Positions 9,653 to 20,149 of a DNA stretch of 64,000 bases are shown one piece after another. Where the stretch lies: NCBI GenBank assembly GCA_030789695.1, contig CM061135.1, positions 106,711,262 to 106,775,261 of the forward strand, written 5' to 3'. Positions within the stretch are counted from its first letter, which is position 1. Every line of letters starts with the position of its first letter. The DNA is from Scilla litardierei. Taxonomy: Eukaryota; Streptophyta; Magnoliopsida; Asparagales; Asparagaceae. The notes under the pieces are model-generated. The model made no database searches. It was not told the DNA's origin and saw only the letters and a list, made by a program, of their open reading frames with translations. The translations under genes were made by a program, and so were the position numbers.

Positions 9653-12101
9653 CTAGTATATAAAATAGTAACCAGCTGTGCTCATATATACCTTATTTCT
9701 ACCAGCTGTGCTCATACGACAAGTTCTCATGTCATGACCCTTTTCTGCACAAACACTGCATGTTCTTATTCTAGTTTGACTTTGTTCTTGTGAGACTTGT
9801 ATTCCAAACGGAATCCTTGACGCCACTCGTGGTCGGCCTTTAGTTCTAGCTTTTGCAGGATCATGCATAATGACATCATTTACTCCCACTTCTTGTTTGA
9901 TAGGTGCACTGGACCCCACCTGTGATCTTGGCTCTTCAGAAGCAGTTTGCGCTTTATTAGTCATATTATGCTGGTCCAAAAAACTGTTTGCCCACCTAAA
10001 GACGACATCAAACAGAAGGGGATCTCTTGTTACCGCCTCCACGACTTTATCGAATGATGAACGAAGTCTCCAGGCTTGAAGTGGAGTAATTTGAGTTAGA
10101 CGCACTCCGTGTACTGTGCTAGTCGATGAGGCCCCAAGACTCATGATGCTATGTCTTGCATTTAGATTCCACCTGGGTAAAATATATCTCTCAGGGATGG
10201 CTTGCATATCAAACTTTTGCTTCATCATATAGAAAATTTGCGTGCATAGCAAACCTTCAGTCACAGCCCTTGCACACGTACACCTGAACATTCCATTAGA
10301 TATATTGCATTGAACATTATGCACGTAGCTCTTTCCATCAATCCGCATAGTTACTCTATACGTGCTCGTATCCCCATCCGTGCTCACCCTTTCGTGCCGA
10401 CAGTATAAAGTATTTTTGAAACGATTTTGAAAAATGGAAAATATGTTTCTAGTATATACCTTTGCGGCATGAACCTCTAACTCATGCATGCCGCTAAATT
10501 CTGGTTTGTTCCGCATACAAAAAGTATCTTATCTCTCCTCTTTGTCTCGCTGAAATTTTACAGCTTTATCATATTGATCAATGAACTCGTATAATGGAGT
10601 CATACAGTTTACGTATCCATCAAAATACGCGTTCATGCTTTCACTCCTTTGGCTGGACGCCATGCCTACACACAAAACAAGAAATGAATACAATGTGCTG
10701 AGTTTATTTTAATCATATATTTTACACCAATCTCTATCGTATTAACATTCATACCCGTAAAGAAAGTATCCAGTAGGTACGCCTTAGTCCAATGCTGTGC
10801 TTTCTCATGCATCGTATGCAACCACTTCCAGGCTTTCATTTCATTTTTTTGTTTTTCTGTCAATGGCTCCTGAAATTCTGTTTGGTACTTCTCCATTAAG
10901 ATGCGTCAACAATTCTCAGCTTCTTCAACATTTTGACTGTTCTTACAGCAGTTTGCATAGTCTTCTTCAAATTCAGGGTTATAAGAAGACCGCAATCAAC
11001 GTAGATGCTCATCTTCGTGCAGACTGATATGCCATATGCAATACCTGTGTTTTGTATTTGGAAAAACTCTTTTGATAGCATTGTATATTGCCGGGTCTTG
11101 ATCGGTGATGATAGCTCCTGGTGCTTTATCCCACATACATGTTAACCACTGTCCGAATAACCACACAAAGGATTCTTCCTTCTCATCAGCAAGAAGAGCA
11201 CATCCAAATAAAATAGACTGTTTATGATGATTGACACTGTAAAAGGTGCAAAAGGCAACATGAATCTATTTGTCTTATAAGTGACATCAAATACAACAAC
11301 ATCTCCAAACTGGCTGTATGATGTCCTCGCCCTTCCATCAGCCCAAAATATACTCCTACATACATTCTCTTCATCATGCTCAATAGCATAATAGAACTGA
11401 GAGTCTGTAGCTTGCCTTTTAATAAATTGTTCTATTACTCTAATGCATTCCTTCCCAATGTTGTTCTTTCTTTCTACTCTCCCATGATCAATGCATTGTT
11501 GCGTAGTAATATTGACATTACTACTACTCGTGGCATTTAGAATCCTTGCAATCTTTGCAGGTCCTACTCCACAGCCACGCATCTGATCAACTAAATTCCT
11601 ACATGTTTCGTCCATATGCGATCTTTTATGTGACAGTAGCATCTGGATCTTCGCTGGGCTTTTTATCAACTCATGATTATGATCATCATTAAAGGAGTTT
11701 ATGCGCCATACTCCTTTGGTGATTTTATGAACTGTCATTCGACCCATACAGCCTTCTCTCTCATTTTTCCTTCGATTAACGTCCCTCCCTATCTCCCTCT
11801 TATCTTTTAAGCTTTTATACCCTTCTTTGTTGCATGTATACTTCCTCCTCGTGGTATTGCCATCTTTTCCCTTTCCCGTAGATCCCTTTCGGGTTGCAAA
11901 ACCTTTCATTACTGCATATGTATTATAAAATTGATACGCATCTTCTTCTGTTTGAAATGTCATTCCAACATGTGGGCTGCCTTTTTCATTATCACTATCC
12001 CTATCCTCTTGATATACGCTGTTTGCACTGTCATTTTCAGCTTCAATCTCATTTGGCATCTCCTGATCATGCACAAAGGGTTCACTCTCTTCGATTTTCA
12101 T
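9653..12101 (-). pseudogene. FAR1-RELATED SEQUENCE / Mutator-like transposase-derived pseudogene
   Basis: FAR1-type proteins are transcription factors derived from Mutator-like transposases. Reading down from ATG 12101: acidic N-terminus; FAR1 DNA-binding domain (GMTFQTEEDAYQFYNTYA, then CNKEG, then NDDHNHEL); MULE transposase core (FGDVVVFDVTYKTN, then ITDQDPAIYNAI, CIWHIS); an intron at about 10666-10754 with GT/AG ends that joins DTFFTG to MASSQRSESMNAYFDGY; a SWIM-like zinc finger (FRCTCARA, then LLCTQ, with Gln where the family has His); and a CX2CX4HX4C knuckle (CSVCAEKGHDMRTC). Lesions seen are a 1-bp deletion near 11238, in-frame stops near 10995, 10906 and 10532. It is therefore dead as a full-length protein. 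The end holds a small duplication of ACCAGCTGTGCTCATA. Confidence 0.85.
10666..10754 (-). other. Intron of the FAR1-like pseudogene
   Basis: An 89-bp interval begins GTATGAATG after TTTACGG and ends TGTGTAG before GCATGGCG on the minus strand. Removing it restores the conserved FAR1-family junction of DTFF(T/A)GM with SQRSESMN, which supports the call. Confidence 0.75.
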
Positions 12102-12413
12102 TTTCTACATTAGAAACAAGTAAAAATATCAGTAATAATGACGCAACATGACTGCTATACATGTCTATCCAAGTATCAGTAGATCATGATCAGCATGTTA
12201 GTTGAAACCACACTACTATTACTAATCATGTTAAAACCTTGTGTATTATATCTATTCTTTTTCAATCTGATCTAATTGTTACCATCATATTGATGACCGG
12301 ATCAAATCCATCAAAAAATCAAACATATCAACCGTTTTACGCGGTTGGCAATATTATGTACGCCATTCGCTCTATGTTGTTGTGATATATGAGCTGCTTC
12401 GGTAAGTTTTGAT
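12102..12413. other. Upstream region of the FAR1-like pseudogene
   Basis: AT-rich, no gene recognised. It would contain the promoter of the pseudogene; no clear TATA box could be chosen. Confidence 0.3.
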
Positions 12414-12662
12414 GGACATCTCATATTGCTCAACGCGCACAACGGGTGATATGTTTGAAGGGTTGTGCGCGGAGAGTAATTTACATCGCAACACTTCGCT
12501 AGTTTGGAAATTACTCACCACGCAAAATGGGACAAAAATTTAGCCCGTTATGCGCGGAGAGGAATTTCAAGCACTAATCGTCCAAAGGTTGGAAATTACT
12601 CCCCGCGCAAAACCCTTCAAAAATTTATCCCGTTGTGCGCGTTGAGCAATATGGGATGTCCA
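12414..12662. mobile_element. 249-bp inverted-repeat element (foldback/MITE-like)
   Basis: The left end TGGACATCTCATATTGCTCA... and the right end ...TGAGCAATATGGGATGTCCA are inverted copies over about 34 bp with one mismatch seen. Nested inside are two further pairs of the same arm family (ACTCACCACGCAAAATGG with CGTTATGCGCGGAG, and a right-hand CCCGCGCAAAAC). No flanking target duplication is evident. It is not coding. Confidence 0.65.
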
Positions 12663-12800
12663 ACAAATTAGGGATGACGATCCTTACCTCGATGGAGGAG
12701 AGTAACAGGGGAATCAACGAGAGTGTGATGGCCTGGATTTGGGGGCGATCTTAGGCGTGGGCTGTTGAAATCGAAGACCTTGTGCAAAGCTGGGGATCTA

Positions 12801-12904
12801 CTCCAGCTTCTGCGTTTTGCGCGGGAGTGAGCAAAAGAATTGGTGGCGATTGCTCCAGCTTCTGCGTTTTGCGCAGGAGTGAGCAAAAGAATTGGTGGCG
12901 ATTG
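12801..12904. repeat. 52-bp tandem duplication, two copies
   Basis: A unit starting CTCCAGCTTCTGCG and ending GGTGGCGATTG occurs at 12801-12852 and 12853-12904 with one difference (GCGCGGGAG against GCGCAGGAG). Confidence 0.9.
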
Positions 12905-13086
12905 TATTTTAGTACAAAAGGGCTTAAAGGTAATTTAGTACAGAGGCGCGTTGAAAAGAGATTAAAGGGCGTTTTGGTAATTGCACCAAAAGGTCAGATA
13001 TTACCATGATCGCTGATCGGATCGGACGGTCAGGAGAGGTCGAGCGCAGGAATCCCATCTGAGCACGAGCACAGGCGCATTTTACC

Positions 13087-13418
13087 ATATATATATATAT
13101 ATATTGTTTTTTTTGTTTTTTTTGTTTTTTTTGTTTTTTTTGAAAACCCAGAAAAATCTCCAACGCCCTCCCCCTGCCTTCGGCTTTTTTTTAGGAAGGT
13201 AAGGCGAGAGCCCGGTCGAGACTATGCAAACTGGGGGGTGACCGCCGTGCCCCCAACGGCCCCCGGGTTAGTCTGAGAGGGGAGATATAGCCCCAGGGTA
13301 AATAATTCCACAACAAATTCCATAATAATTACCAAGTCACGGCGGCCATAGGCCTCGAACCCCGCACCCCTTGGCTTTGGAGCGGAATGACTTACCACTA
13401 GGACACCCTCTCGTGGGC
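13087..13418 (-). mobile_element. tRNA-derived SINE
   Basis: On the minus strand the element starts at 13418 with GCCCACGAGAGGG and has an A-box-like GTCCTAGTGGTAAG (about 13393-13406) and a B box GGTTCGAGGCC (13351-13361, written on the minus strand), with tRNA-like spacing: an internal RNA polymerase III promoter. It runs about 310 bp to TGGGTTTTC and then an A-rich tail of repeated AAAAAAAAC. Both ends abut (TA)n, so the target duplication is probably that microsatellite. It is non-coding and depends on LINE enzymes to move. Confidence 0.75.
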
Positions 13419-13436
13419 ATATATATATATATATAT
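13419..13436. repeat. (TA)n microsatellite between SINE and LINE
   Basis: An alternating AT tract forms at once the tail side of the LINE at 13437-19104 and the 5' flank of the SINE. Confidence 0.9.
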
Positions 13437-13526
13437 TTTTTTGAAGGATTAGTGTGAATCTTTATTAGAACATAAATGTACAGAACTACAATTGGCAGGG
13501 CCCAAGGAGGGTTATTGATAGGGAGG

Positions 13527-13554
13527 GGAGAGGGCACAAGCGCCGTCACTCTCC
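13527..13554 (-). promoter_or_regulatory. Conserved LINE 3' UTR core with hairpin potential
   Basis: The minus strand reads GGAGAG, then TGACGGCGCTTGTGCC, then CTCTCC: a 6-bp stem around a 16-nt loop. The loop-type core recurs in the three other LINE copies of this window, near 19283, 24294 and 55948. Confidence 0.55.
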
Positions 13555-13623
13555 ACAGTCAAACCCCCACACCCCAGACCTGCTCAATCAAAAAAGAATA
13601 TTACACAAAGGGATTGTAAAGTC

Positions 13624-16600
13624 TCAGCCCGCGTCTCTAAATTCCCAATTCTCCATTGCTTGCCTAGATTCTCCCGTATTGCCTTCCAGGTGGTGTTGGA
13701 GAGAATCCCTAATAGTAAAGCCAATTTCCTCAAACAAAACTGATTTAGGCTTCTTAGGTCCCTCAAAAATCCTTTTATTTCTTTCCCTCCAGATGTGCCA
13801 GACCACAACCGAAAGGACTGTCCTCGCCAAAATACCCATATTGTCATTCTTCCCGTATTTAGATAAGAAATAGTCTCCTACGTCAACTAGCAGAGGTTCG
13901 GGAGGGTGAGATACACCTAGTTTGAGTAATGATCTGAGGAGGATGTATTTTGTGTAGTCGCAACTGAAAAACAGGTGATCAATGGATTCGGCATCCCCCC
14001 CTTCACACAATACACAGCCGGCCTCAAGATTTTGGTTCCATTTTCCCAAAACATCCTTAGTAGCAAGCTTTCCTTGAAAAGCTTTTAATAAAGTTAAGCT
14101 CATTTTAGAGACATTATGCTTGAACCATACCAGCGAATAGTAACGGAAAGGCAATCGATGTTGGCGGGTTCCTTCCCATGCAGATTTGAAGGTGAAGTCC
14201 CCTTTATCCGCCCAAGACCATGAGTCCCCTCCCGAGGTCAATATAATATCTTGCAGCAAGGGCCGGATTTCAGCAATCTCTGGGTCATTCGACCAGCCAT
14301 TTGAACCCCAGTAATAGTTCACCCGCCTGGAGATTAGTTCTTGAGGAATATCATAAATATCGTCCAACGGCCCACATGAGAGCCAGTTATCTTTCCAAAA
14401 AAGGGTTGAAGCTCCATCCCGGACTCGCCTCTTAATCAGATTTTTAGAGAACCTTCTACATTGAAGCATGAACTTCCAGGTGCCAGAATGCACAACTGAA
14501 CCTTTAGCACCAAAAAACTGGGATATGTCGTTGTACTTTGTGCGCATGTAACTTGCCCAGAGCCCTTCATTTGATAAAAGCCGCCAAGTTAGCCTTACTC
14601 CTGCCGCCATATTTATATCTTTAAGCATCCTCAGTCCAACCCCCCCTTCCGACTTGGGAGTGCACATATCTTTCCATGCCCATATACGGGAAGAGCCACA
14701 GATAAATTTCCTGCAAGCTGATGTGATAATACGAAGCACAGTTTTGGGAATACGATATACAAGGAGCCAGAAATTAATCATACCGTATATTACTGTTCGG
14801 ACAAGCTCAACTCGGCCTGCAATAGATAACATACTGGAAGTCCAGCCCATCAACCTCTTATTGCATTTGTCAATCAGTCTAACAAACATAGAGAATTTTG
14901 GATATTTGGTGGACAGGGGAAGTCCCAGATAGGTAGAGAAAGAGGAGCCAACCTTAATACCCAACATGTTGCCCAACACCATAGGTTCTTTAGTTCCTTT
15001 GCTGAAGATAACCATGCTTTTATCCAAGTTGATCTCAAGCCCCGTAAAGTTGGAGAATTTTCCGAGCATAGCTTTAAGCCCAGAGAAAGAGTGAATATTA
15101 GCCCTACAGAATAGCAGCAGATCATCCGCAAATAGTAGATGAGAAATCGCTCCACATCTTCTCATAGGGTGAATCTCTCCTGCTCTAATAGAACTTTCAA
15201 TAAGCAGCGAGAAAGCCTCCATAGTAATAACAAAAAGATATGGGGAGAGGGGATCCCCCTGCCTTAGACCTCTGTTCCCTTCAAAATAACCAGTTGGAGA
15301 GCCATTAACCATTACAGAGAATGTAGGGGTAGATACACACTCTGTAATCCAAGAGATAAATTTTCTAGAGAATCCCATACGATGCATAATGTAGTAAATG
15401 AATTCACGGTTCACGCTGTCAAAAGCCTTGCGAAGATCTAGCTTAAGGCAGGCTCTAGAACCCATAGGATTGCTAAAGTCACGAATTTGCTCATGGGCGA
15501 GCAAAGCACTATCAGAGAGTAAGCGACCCTTCAGAAAAGCCGACTGGTTAGGGGAGATGAGTTCATGCACCACAACCTTAAGCCTGTTGCAAATGATTTT
15601 ACTAATAGCCTTATAAATAACATTGCAACAAGCTATCGGTCTATAGTCTCCTAGGGTAGAGGCAGATGTTTTCTTTGGCACCAGAGTAAGATTTGTATGA
15701 TTAATAGGATGCATGAGAGAGCCCGTCAGGAAAAAAGAATGAATTGCTTCAGAAATGTCTTTACCTATCATGCTCCAGCTGTGTTGAAAGAATAACCCAT
15801 TATAACCATCTGGCCCAGGGGATTTATCCACCCCTATTTGGAAAACCGCCTCCTTTATCTCATCATTAGAAATTCTACGCTCAAGCCAGATTGCAGCTTC
15901 AGAAGTCAATATTCTCTTAGTAACAATTTTCGGGAAGACATTCCAGTAGTTTGTTTGATGGTAAAGAGAAGCATAGTAAGTTGGGGCACCGGTTCTGAGA
16001 TCTTCATACACATTGGAACAGGTCCCAGATGCATCGACAATATGACCCAGATTATTTTGACTTTGCCTAGCCTTCATAGCATTGAAGAAAAATTTCGTGT
16101 TCTTATCTCCAAGATTAAGCCACGATTGTCTACTTTTTTGCCGAAGCATAGCTTCTTCCTCCGCTAGAAGATTGTGCAAATTTTTGGCGAGCTCATGTTC
16201 TTCAATTTGAAGGGAAACATCAAGTGGCAGGTTAGGATCATTTCGCACTTTCTCCAGGCTACTACGGCAGCCATCAATATCATTTTTATGATTTGCCGCC
16301 CAGCTCCTAAGAGCCATCCTCAGATTTTTCAACTTTACCACAATTCTGTGCATTGGTGTGCCATTTATCGGCTGCTTCCAAACTGAATCCAATAAATCAA
16401 GGTACCCTTCCCTAGCAACCCATATGTTAAAGAATTTGAATGGTTTAGGGAAGGATTGTACCTTAGAATAGAGATTCACGAGCATAGGCGAATGGTCACT
16501 TGTGCTCGGGTCCAAATACTGAATAAAAGAGTTTGGGAAACAATCCAAAAAACTTGAAGTACAGAGAACACGGTCCAGTCGCGCCAAAATTCTACCTGAG

Positions 16601-17169
16601 CCAATTCGCCGATTACTCCAGCTCATTGAAGAACCAATACATTTGAGGTCGAGCAAGGCACATTTATTAATACAGTCATTGAATTCTTCCAGTACTTTAA
16701 TCTCGCATCCTCTTCCACCTGACTTTTCATTTAGATATCTTACACAATTATAATCACCAGCACATATCCATGCAATATCCGCTAAGTTTGCTGCATCCCC
16801 CTCCAAATGTTCCCAGAGGAGAGTACGTTCACTTCGCAAATTGGAAGCATACACACCCGTTACCGCCAGCGACAGCCCTCCAACATTTGTGCATTTTAAG
16901 GTCATATGTTGTCTTGAAGTAGAGAGCATAACAGCTTGCCAAATTTGAGTATCCTAAGCAATGAGAATGCGCCCATTTGAGTCTGCAGAAAAATTACCAA
17001 TTGAATCCCAGTTTTTTGGAAAGAAAGATTTCCATTTCCCACCCCCCTCTTTCAGCTTCGTCTCCAGTAAAATAACAAATGACGGTTTAAGCTTCTGTAG
17101 TCTATTCAACAGGTCTCGTCTTCTAACTGCGTTGTTGAGACCTCGAGTATTCCAAACGAAAATAGACAT
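13624..17169 (-). pseudogene. LINE ORF2: endonuclease and reverse transcriptase, one nonsense codon
   Basis: A 1182-codon frame on the minus strand from ATG 17169 to 13624, interrupted by one in-frame TAG near 16954 (A-stop-DTQIW; the related LINE at 52334 has GFDPSVW, so a TGG to TAG change is plausible). Residues about 1-230 are an AP endonuclease (NTRGLNN, LLETKL, GDYNCV, SDHSPM). About 380-720 is the reverse transcriptase (VPKKTSASTLGDYRPIA, LDLRKAFDSV, GLRQGDPLSP, and the catalytic FADD). The C-terminal zinc-binding region has CVLCEGGDAESIDHLFFSC and WHIWRERNKRIF. ORF2 starts at TAATG, its ATG overlapping the ORF1 stop by one base. Confidence 0.9.
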
Positions 17170-19096
17170 TAATAAAGAGTTTGGTTTGGCCGCGGAGTAG
17201 CTCCCTCCTTTAGCCGTGTACTTTTCCTCAAACCACCCCCCGTTGACGCAGTAGACCTATGCACCTTCTTCCCAGTCTCGCTATCTTTCCCGACTTCAGG
17301 GACTTCCTCTCTATCGGATTGTATGTACTGCTCCTGTGCCCACTCTGGATTTATAATAGTTAGCTTACCTGGGATCACATCTGACAATGTATCCACAGGA
17401 GGAACTTCAGATTGTTTGGGCAGGCAGATACCCCTTATCCCAACTAAATCTTCAAGCTCATTGTTATGAGGATGGTTACTGTAATCTGAAATTGGCAGAC
17501 TAGTTTGAGCATTAGCAACTGAAGGAGAAGGAATGATCTTACCCCCACCTTGATCTACAGTAATTGGAGACTCAGGCAAATCAACCACCTTGGGGGCGGA
17601 TATAATATCCCCAGGAGCAACATAACTCGAGTGTAGTCCCGCATTAGCTGGAGGAATTTCAACGCCAGCATGAGAAGTCCCTTCACTACTAGTGGAATAC
17701 TTAGCATCTGAACTAACCCCCCCCCCTCAGTATGAGAAGTTCCCCCTTCATCCTGAGGACAGCATTCACTTGCGGGACCATCAGCTACATTATTTACTCC
17801 CTCCTCAATAGTTTTGCTTTGGCTGGCAGAGGGTTGGATTGAAGGGAGCTGGGGTTGATCAGGACATTTCTCATCTGTATGCCCAAAACAAATGCATTTG
17901 CTGCACCTCGGTGGTTCGCCCTCATATTTTGTATCAATGGTAATGATGCCGCCATCATCCAGCTCAAGGCTCACCTGAGGAGGGAGAGCCTTCTTTGCAT
18001 CAACCTTAACAAGGCATCTAGCATAGGTCAAACGATCAAGCTTGGCTGTAGCTCTGTCCAGGCAAAGAGGGGTGCCGATTACCGACGAAGTAATGTTTAG
18101 AATTTCCTTAGTCCACATGCCTAAGGGAAGTCCATGGAATTGAATCCAAACTGGAACAGAGGATAGCATATCTCTATCATGGCGGATGGTAGGACTCCAC
18201 CTCTGCAGCACAGTCAATCTTCCATCAAATAGCCATGGCCCACCATAAAGGACTCGCTCGCACTCCTCTGGGCAATCAAACCTAAAGTAAAAAAACCCAT
18301 TCTCTCTACTATAAATCTGAACCCCCTTCTTTAGTTTCCACAAACGGTCTACCCAAGCCCGTAACTGGCCATAATAGGGGACATCCCCTAGGACATATCC
18401 CACCAAGGTATTTTTCCATCGTTCCGCACCCTTCTCAATCATGGAGCTTACAACCCTACCCACACAAGTTCCGTTTTCTTTGATCAAGGGGGGAACGAAT
18501 GACATGGTAAGAGAATCGTCATAAGTTCTTCGATTAGCACATACATCAGACCAGGATGGCTTTGGACCAGCAGTGTTAATATGTAAAGGAATATTTGGTC
18601 TAACAGGTATTTTATCAAATACCTTCTGGGTGTCAACGGTTGGGACCCCATCTTTCCCCTTGGAAGCATGACTGGGTTGTCTTGGCCGTGAGAATGGACG
18701 ACCAACAAAAGGCAATCTGCCTCCTCCACGCAATTGACCCTTTGTATTACTAAAACGCCCTGCGACAGACGATAGCTTCTCCTTACCCTTGCTTCTACGG
18801 GTTACAATTCTCCAGGTCCCCACCTCGTGATCATTGCCTGGGTTGGGGAAGCCAGCTCCTGAGGATCCAATACCTTGGATTCCCGATGATTTCCCCTCCA
18901 GCCCCAAGATGTCCGTCCGAAGCGGATTAGGGCTAGTCCTTACAACCGCCGGCAAGGGGATTTCTCCCTCTTCAAGAAGCTCACCCGCAGACCTGACCTT
19001 CTTGAGTATTTCTTGGGCACTCCCTGTACCTCTAGCATCGCCAGTGTCACCCGAATCTCGAGGATCTCCAGTATCGCCAGAGCTCCCCTCCGCCAT
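17169..19096 (-). pseudogene. LINE ORF1: nucleic-acid-binding protein, frameshifted
   Basis: ORF1 starts at ATG 19096. Residues about 210-390 match the DUF4283-type region (WKNTLVGYVLGDVPYYG, GGPWLFDGRLTVLQRW, PVWIQFHGLPLGMW), followed by a CX2CX4HX4C knuckle (CSKCICFGHTDEKC). Near 17721-17730 a run of about ten G (minus strand) causes a frameshift; the correct C-terminus lies in the frame 17588-17169, which ends with a basic Ser/Lys-rich tail (RKSTRLKEG) like that of the LINE at 50364. The protein would bind the LINE RNA. Confidence 0.85.
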
Positions 19097-19102
19097 TTTT
19101 TT

Positions 19103-19104
<2 letters not shown>

Positions 19105-19189
<85 letters not shown>
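19105..19189. repeat. (TA)n microsatellite, 85 bp
   Basis: An uninterrupted alternating TA tract sits exactly between the 5' end of LINE copy A and the 3' end of LINE copy B. Reading frames across it are artefacts. Confidence 0.98.
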
Positions 19190-19192
<3 letters not shown>

Positions 19193-19645
19193 AAGTTAGC
19201 ATTAGATTTCATTGATAATTGTAAAGAAATACAATAGGCTTCATATAGGTGGATGATTTCACTAGAGGGTGGATAGGGCACAAGCGTCGTCACTCCTAAC
19301 TAATGGAACCACCACCAAATAAGAACCCTAACAAATACACTGCCAAAATGGTACTAACAAGGGAACGTGAAACTTAACCATTATCTTTGAAACTCCAGTT
19401 TCCAAATGCTTCTACCTCTTCTGTTGAAGTTGGATCTTGGTTGTATAGTGCAACCCTGATGTTAACAGCTATCTCTTCGAACATGACGGTCTGACATCTC
19501 TTTTTGTCTTCAAAGATCCTTTTATTCCTTTCTCTCCAGATGTGCCAAACCGACGATGCTAGGCAGAATCTAGCAAGCAAACTCAAGCATCCCTTACCAA
19601 CCAAATTTGCAAGAAAGTATTTCCCAACCTCTGAGAGGGAAGGGG
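19190..19645 (-). mobile_element. 5'-truncated LINE (copy B)
   Basis: The minus frame 19604-19374 is the C-terminus of LINE ORF2 (VWHIWRERNKRIFEDKKR, then FEEIAVNIRVALYNQDP), nearly identical in kind to the ends of the LINEs at 13624 and 55885. A 3' UTR of about 180 bp follows and ends AACTTTAC then (TA)n. The 5' truncation at about 19645 abuts ATATATA and (CA)n. This is the usual result of incomplete target-primed reverse transcription. Confidence 0.85.

Positions 19646-19652
<7 letters not shown>

Positions 19653-19725
<73 letters not shown>
19653..19725. repeat. (TG)n microsatellite
   Basis: An uninterrupted TG tract flanks the 5' end of LINE copy B. Confidence 0.98.
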
Positions 19726-19727
<2 letters not shown>

Positions 19728-20123
19728 AAGGGATCCTAAGGTGCCTCCTTAGATTCAATCTAAGGAGGCGCCCCCATTTCCCCCCATCGCACACAGTTGT
19801 TTTGAAATTTTTTTCATGGGTTTATTGTTCACCTTATGGATGATCAACTTACCAAATTTCATGGGATTCCAATCCTTTTTGAGCCCCCATCTACCCCTTG
19901 CAACTTCGTGGGTTTTTCAGCTCGTTTTTAGACCGTTGAAGTTGTAAGGCGTAGATGGTGGCTCAAAAAGTATTGGAATCCCTTGAAAATTTGGTATGTT
20001 GATCATCCATGATGTTAACAACAACCCCATGAAAATTTTTCCAAAAACATTGTAGGAGATGGGGGAAATGGGGGCGCCTCCTTAGATTTTCATCTAAGGA
20101 GGCACCTTAGATCCTCTTTTTCC
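19726..20123. mobile_element. Foldback MITE of about 0.4 kb
   Basis: The two halves are inverted copies. Ends are AAAGGGATCCTAAGGTGCC on the left and GGCACCTTAGATCCTCTTTT on the right. Each end holds its own small palindrome (CCTCCTTAGATT with AATCTAAGGAGG). The inner parts also pair (TTTTCATGGGTTTATTG, GATGATCAACTTACCAAAT against their mirror near 19990-20030), leaving a loop near 19905-19945. It encodes nothing. No clear target duplication is seen. Confidence 0.8.
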
Positions 20124-20127
20124 ATAT
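20085..20127 (+). repeat. 43-bp direct repeat, left copy
   Basis: The right end of the foldback element plus TCTTTTTCCATAT. It is identical to 21795-21837; the pair flanks the 77/51-bp satellite. Confidence 0.9.
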
Positions 20128-20149
20128 ATATAAATATATACACACACAC

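Larger units (their letters stand above)
13437..19104 (-). mobile_element. Nearly complete L1-type LINE (copy A)
   Basis: Minus-strand non-LTR retrotransposon of about 5.7 kb with ORF1 (19096 to 17169), ORF2 (17169 to 13624) and a 3' UTR ending TCCTTCAAAAAAA then (TA)n. It has the plant L1 layout: ORF1 with a DUF4283-like RNA-binding region and a zinc knuckle; ORF2 with AP endonuclease, reverse transcriptase and a C-terminal zinc-binding region; no RNase H seen. Its 5' end abuts (TA)n 19105-19189. Three coding lesions are visible (see the ORFs). Confidence 0.9.

Noticed and set aside
13340..13418. tRNA gene on the minus strand
   Set aside because: A and B boxes are present, but the sequence continues into a 300-bp body with an A-rich tail and the anticodon arm is not convincing. 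It is a SINE.
18834..19293. Long frames reading alternating Ile-Tyr through the (TA)n tract on both strands
   Set aside because: They arise from the microsatellite; the real ORF1 starts at 19096 and the rest is not conserved.
19504..19843. Frames of repeated Cys-Val or His-Thr over the (TG)n tract
   Set aside because: Translation of a dinucleotide repeat, no coding evidence.
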